Positions 15,390 to 18,587 of a DNA stretch of 18,587 bases are shown piece by piece. The notes beneath the pieces are model-generated. The model made no database searches. It had not been told where the DNA came from and saw only the letters and a program-made list of their open reading frames with translations. The stretch is from Kangiella sp. (GTDB lineage: Bacteria > Pseudomonadota > Gammaproteobacteria > Enterobacterales > Kangiellaceae), in NCBI GenBank assembly GCA_026195755.1, contig JAPHRL010000071.1:1-18587 (forward strand), in the 5' to 3' direction. A program made the translations under genes and the position numbers. Positions within the stretch are counted from its first letter, which is position 1. Each line of letters starts with the position of its first letter.

Positions 15390-16175
15390 TTAAATAATGC
15401 TTTTATTAAATAGGGTTTTATAGTTACTTGAGGTGATCTCACAAAGCTCATCATAAGAAATATGATGCAGGTCAGCAACAAACTGCCCTACTTCTTTAAC
15501 GTAAGCCGGCTGATTGGTTTTGCCACGATAAGGAACCGGCGCTAAATAAGGCGAATCAGTTTCAATCAGTAATCTATTCAGAGGGATATTGCGACAAACG
15601 TCTCTAAGCTCTTGAGCATTTTTAAAAGTAACGATACCCGAGAATGAGATATAGAAATCCAGTTCTAATGCTGCTTCAGCCATTTCGAGACTTTCAGTAA
15701 AGCAGTGTAAAACACCGCCGCACTCCTGCGCCTTTTCTTCGCGCAAAATATCAATCGTATCCTGGCGTGCATCTCGGGTGTGAACTATAACTGGCAAACG
15801 GGCTTGTCGAGCAGCACGAATGTGCTTTCGAAAACTTTCTTGTTGTAATTTATGATTTTCAGGATCTTTGTTATAGAAATAATCCAGCCCGGTTTCACCG
15901 ATAGCAACCACTTTAGGATGTTTGGACTTTTCCACCAGCAAGTCAACATCAGCTTCGGATACAGCATCATAAAGTGGATGAATCCCAACCGAGCAAGAAA
16001 TATCTTCGTTAGCTTCTGCGATCATTCGAACATCATCGAACTTATCAATGGTGATACCAACGCATAGCATATGCTTAACGCCACGCTCGCGCGCAAAGTC
16101 TAAAGCTTTATTCAGGTCATTATCGTATGCACCCAGATCAAGACGATCCAGGTGGCAGTGTGAATCTATTAGCAT
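15390..16175 (-). CDS. tatD: TatD-family metal-dependent DNase
   Basis: This 261-residue TIM-barrel hydrolase has the metal ligands of the TatD family: H6 and H8 in DSHCHLD, E94 in IGETGLDY, H132 in IVHTRDA, H157 in GVLHCFT and D207 in ETDSPYL. Family members are exonucleases/DNases acting in the cytoplasm. Genes of this position are variously called tatD or ycfH; in E. coli the ycfH copy lies beside holB-tmk, and the order here supports that copy. It follows pilZ after 22 bases and precedes the M16 gene by 48 bases. The start lacks a strong ribosome-binding site, so coupling to pilZ is likely. Confidence 0.95.
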   Translation of the reverse strand: MLIDSHCHLDRLDLGAYDNDLNKALDFARERGVKHMLCVGITIDKFDDVRMIAEANEDISCSVGIHPLYDAVSEADVDLLVEKSKHPKVVAIGETGLDYFYNKDPENHKLQQESFRKHIRAARQARLPVIVHTRDARQDTIDILREEKAQECGGVLHCFTESLEMAEAALELDFYISFSGIVTFKNAQELRDVCRNIPLNRLLIETDSPYLAPVPYRGKTNQPAYVKEVGQFVADLHHISYDELCEITSSNYKTLFNKSII

Positions 16176-16197
16176 AAGAAATTTATAGGTAGATGGG

Positions 16198-16548
16198 TTA
16201 CATCGTGTGAGTAGGTTTTTCGGAGTCTAGGCGACCAGCTAGCAAGTTTTCAATTTTGTTTTTTGTTTGACCATTATCCTGGTCACTGAATTGAATTCCA
16301 ATGCCGGCGCGCTTGTTACCTTGCGAGCCAATTGGCGTGATCCAGACAACTTTACCGGCAATCGGTAGTTTTTCTGGCTCATCAATAATTGCTAGAAGCA
16401 TAAAGACATCATCGCCCAAGTTATATTCTTTATTGGTTTGAATAAAGATACCGCCATTCTCCAGGAACGGCATATAGGCTTTATAGAGATCTTCTTTGTC
16501 TTCGACATGAATGGTTAATATGCCGGGACCTGTTCTTTCTATCCGCAT
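16198..16548 (-). CDS. pilZ: Type IV pilus assembly protein PilZ
   Basis: This 116-residue single-domain PilZ protein sits between holB and tatD, as in Pseudomonas. The recognisable signatures are AYMPFLENGGIFI, NLGDDVFMLL, DEPEKLPIAGKVVW, a GIGIQF strand and a C-terminal PTHTM. It lacks the N-terminal RxxxR arm and the (D/N)xSxxG element needed for cyclic-di-GMP binding. That agrees with the founding PilZ of type IV pili, which acts through protein partners (known for that family: PilB and FimX-type proteins). It implies type IV pili or twitching in this organism. The start has little ribosome-binding sequence, and the leader holds a 20-base tandem duplication. Confidence 0.95.
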   Translation of the reverse strand: MRIERTGPGILTIHVEDKEDLYKAYMPFLENGGIFIQTNKEYNLGDDVFMLLAIIDEPEKLPIAGKVVWITPIGSQGNKRAGIGIQFSDQDNGQTKNKIENLLAGRLDSEKPTHTM

Positions 16549-16584
16549 CGGGTAACTGCCTTAATCGTGAAAGTCTTAATAACC

Positions 16585-16624
16585 ATTAACCAGTTTCTAA
16601 AATTATTAACCAATTTCTAAAATC
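16585..16624. repeat. 20-base tandem duplication between holB and pilZ
   Basis: Two adjoining 20-base units (16585-16604, 16605-16624) share ATTAACCARTTTCTAAAAT, differing at two positions. A partial third copy starts at 16625 and its ATTAA overlaps the holB stop codon. The pattern fits slipped-strand duplication. It lies in the pilZ leader, in a 77-base gap that holds no other gene. Confidence 0.75.
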
Positions 16625-16625
16625 A

Positions 16626-17624
16626 TTAATCTAACGGTTTGTATTTACTGGCAATTTGGGTGACAAAAATCAACAAGCTTTGCCACGATGCCATTAGATT
16701 AACGGGACTTTTTTGCTTAATCAACCGTTGGAGCTCATTTATTTTCTCCAATAGCATGAGCCATCCTTGACCATTAATGGCCTTTGCAACCTCTTCGAGC
16801 TCCTGTTTTTGCTGCATAAAGAGCAAATCAGCCTCTTTGCCAGCTTGTTGTAGCAACAGAATATCGCGCACCATCAGTTGCATCCAGAACACGGCATCGG
16901 CTATATCCTCATGCCAAAACTGGGCCATTTCGATTGGACTGCCCTTGCCGGACACTAAATCATTCATTTGAACGATGAACTCGGCATATTTCAGTGTATC
17001 ACCATTAACCCCAAAGTCTTCAGCTTTATATGGTGCTTGTGGAAACAGGTTCACAGCGGCCTCAAGGGCTTGCGTCATATTACCTTGCCGCTCTATCAAC
17101 CATGTTTTGACCTCTTCCGGTTCATCAACACTCAGTGATAATAGCTGTGCGCGACTACGAATGGTCGGCGGAACACCTTGAAGCTGTGAGGTTTGCAAAA
17201 TAAGCAAGGTATTCTGTTGCGGCTCTTCCAGGGTTTTCAGTAATGCATTGAAAGAACTGGCATTCATGGCCTGCACATTGGTGATATTAGTAACTTTCCA
17301 ACCACCCTGATGCGATGATTCCTGCATTGAGGTAATCAACTCGCGTACCTGGCCTACCGAAATTTGTGTTTTGTCAGCCTCAATATCCAGGAGGTGATAG
17401 TCAGGATGATGACCAGCCTCGAACAAGAAACAACTTTTGCATTCGCCACAGGCTTCTTCTTGTCGGTTTAGACATAACAACCATTCAGCTAATGACTGCG
17501 CAAAGTTCTCACGCCCAATCCCTTCCGGTCCCATCAGCAGAATGGCGTGAGGCAGTGAACCCTGCTGGAACTGATCCTGCACCCTTTGAAAGCGAGCTTG
17601 GTTCCATATTTCAATGGATGTCAT
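16626..17624 (-). CDS. holB: DNA polymerase III delta-prime subunit
   Basis: This 332-residue clamp-loader subunit has the N-terminal AAA+ domain with a degenerate P-loop (GPEGIGREN, about residues 32-40), where the usual Lys is Arg, so it probably does not hydrolyse ATP, as for other delta-prime subunits. A Cys-rich zinc module (C..C..C in ACGECKSC, plus the upstream Cys in LLCLN) and the NALLKTLEEP segment are typical. The usual SRC motif reads SRA (TIRSRAQ), losing the Cys. The helical C-terminal part (about 200-332) should form the clamp-loader collar. The start overlaps the tmk stop by four bases (ATGA), so translation is coupled. It acts with the clamp loader to place the sliding clamp on DNA. 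Confidence 0.95.
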   Translation of the reverse strand: MTSIEIWNQARFQRVQDQFQQGSLPHAILLMGPEGIGRENFAQSLAEWLLCLNRQEEACGECKSCFLFEAGHHPDYHLLDIEADKTQISVGQVRELITSMQESSHQGGWKVTNITNVQAMNASSFNALLKTLEEPQQNTLLILQTSQLQGVPPTIRSRAQLLSLSVDEPEEVKTWLIERQGNMTQALEAAVNLFPQAPYKAEDFGVNGDTLKYAEFIVQMNDLVSGKGSPIEMAQFWHEDIADAVFWMQLMVRDILLLQQAGKEADLLFMQQKQELEEVAKAINGQGWLMLLEKINELQRLIKQKSPVNLMASWQSLLIFVTQIASKYKPLD

Positions 17625-18271
17625 GAGCCAGTAACCTGCTGCTGATAGAAATTGACAAGCACCTGTTCAATCTGCTGTTGAACCTCTTCCAAACTTCCTC
17701 GCGCATCGACAACCTTGACCCGATCCGGCTCTTGCTGAGCAATCTGCAAATAGCCATCACGCACCTGCTCAAAAAACTCCACCTTCTCTTCTTCAAAGCG
17801 ATCGATAGGACCACGTTCTTGTGCACGCGATAAGCCAACTGCAACGGGTAAGTCCAACAGTATCGTCAAATCCGGTTTAAAACCTTCTAGTACCCATTGA
17901 TCAAGTTCTGACAGTTTATTTAAGCCAAGCGCTCTGCCCGCACCTTGATAAGCAAAACTGGCGTCACTGAAGCGATCACATAATACCCATTGGCCCTGTT
18001 CCAGTGCTGGTTTAATTTTCTGGCTAACATGCTGGGCTCTGGCAGCATACATTAACAACAGCTCACTTTTAGCATCTACCGTTTCTTCCCGTTGAGATAG
18101 AAGCAGCTCTCGAATCTCTTCCGCAAAAGGTGTGCCGCCTGGCTCACGCGTATGCAGTAACGAAATGTTCTTCGCTTCCAACCACGATTTAATAAAGGCA
18201 ATATTGGTCGACTTTCCAACACCTTCAGTGCCTTCAATGGTTATAAATTTTCCTCTGCTCTGAGTCGTCAT
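17621..18271 (-). CDS. tmk: Thymidylate kinase (dTMP kinase)
   Basis: This 216-residue enzyme makes dTDP from dTMP with ATP. It shows the P-loop EGTEGVGKST, the TREPGGTP loop, the LCDRFSDAS substrate-binding segment and a lid with RAQERGPIDR. The length is normal. It starts 12 bases after mltG and overlaps holB by four bases, the conserved gene order of many gammaproteobacteria. The ribosome-binding site is weak (AGG directly before the ATG), so coupling to mltG is likely. Confidence 0.97.
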   Translation of the reverse strand: MTTQSRGKFITIEGTEGVGKSTNIAFIKSWLEAKNISLLHTREPGGTPFAEEIRELLLSQREETVDAKSELLLMYAARAQHVSQKIKPALEQGQWVLCDRFSDASFAYQGAGRALGLNKLSELDQWVLEGFKPDLTILLDLPVAVGLSRAQERGPIDRFEEEKVEFFEQVRDGYLQIAQQEPDRVKVVDARGSLEEVQQQIEQVLVNFYQQQVTGS

Positions 18272-18283
18272 CCTAACCAGCCA

Positions 18284-18587
18284 CTATCGATTCAATTGAT
18301 ATTTACGAACAGCACGATTGTGCTCTTCCAACGTTTTACTGAAATGATGGCTACCATCGCCTTTGGCAACAAAATATAAGCTATCGCCCGGCTTAGGATT
18401 CATTGCTGCATGAATCGCTTCGCGGCCAACCATCGCAATCGGGGTTGGTGGCAAGCCACGATGCACATAAGTATTCCAAGGGTGCGGGCTTCGAATATCT
18501 TCGCGACGAATATTGCCATCGAACTCCGGCAGTAAGCCATAAATAATGGTGGGGTCGGTTTGCAAACGCATATTTTTTGCCATACGA
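18284..18587 (-). CDS. mltG: Endolytic murein transglycosylase MltG, C-terminal part, cut by the window edge
   Basis: About 100 residues of the C-terminal YceG/MltG domain are present. The KNMRLQTDPTIIYG segment, GLPPTPI and the NPKPGDSLYFVAKGDGSHHFS block are typical of the family and lie close to its usual C-terminus. The frame stays open through the window edge (an Arg codon precedes the internal Met at 18583), so that Met is not the start. MltG cuts nascent glycan strands and sets their length at the inner membrane. The catalytic Glu lies upstream, outside the window. tmk starts 12 bases after its stop codon. Confidence 0.95.
   Translation of the reverse strand, partial: RMAKNMRLQTDPTIIYGLLPEFDGNIRREDIRSPHPWNTYVHRGLPPTPIAMVGREAIHAAMNPKPGDSLYFVAKGDGSHHFSKTLEEHNRAVRKYQLNR

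Noticed and set aside
16198..16548. PilZ as a cyclic-di-GMP receptor
   Set aside because: The RxxxR and (D/N)xSxxG residues are missing, and gene order and C-terminus identify the type IV pilus PilZ, which does not rely on that ligand.

Overview
The window is a fully minus-strand stretch of a gammaproteobacterial chromosome. The order mltG-tmk-holB-pilZ-tatD at the right end is the one known from Pseudomonas and relatives. The moderate base composition, the wealth of secreted subtilases and the M16 lipoprotein peptidase suggest a marine proteolytic bacterium of the Kangiella type. That genus-level guess is inference; no marker gene here settles it. No tRNA, rRNA, CRISPR array, insertion sequence or prophage gene was seen, and no intergenic gap reaches 300 bases (the largest are about 200).

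Reading in the direction of transcription (right to left): the end of mltG, then tmk, holB, pilZ and tatD form a compact housekeeping block. It is followed after a short gap by a 948-residue lipoprotein M16 zinc peptidase that ends in a strong intrinsic terminator (about 12441-12469). Two separate secreted S8 (subtilisin-type) proteases come next, at 10248-12308 and 7583-10048, each with its own upstream region and intrinsic terminator. The second ends in three S-layer-homology-like repeats.

From 7376 down to 470 lies a tight six-gene signalling operon: a secreted protein of unknown function, an FHA-GAF protein, a membrane Ser/Thr kinase with a large extracytoplasmic TolB-like/TPR region, a soluble sensorless histidine kinase, a NarL-type response regulator and a small four-helix membrane protein. 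Just beyond it begins a third S8 protease (1-351), cut by the window edge.

The main finding joins these parts. All three S8 proteases have a near-identical palindrome, TAGGGG-W4-CCCC(T/A), about 60-110 bases upstream of their start codons. I found this palindrome nowhere else in the window. Its half-site resembles the TACYYMT heptamer bound by NarL-family regulators, and the only response regulator here is a NarL-type one whose operon sits between the proteases. The proposed system is: periplasmic or surface cues sensed by the kinase-TPR protein, relay through FHA-GAF to a soluble histidine kinase and response regulator, and coordinated expression of a set of secreted subtilases. The domain calls are firm; the wiring is inference.
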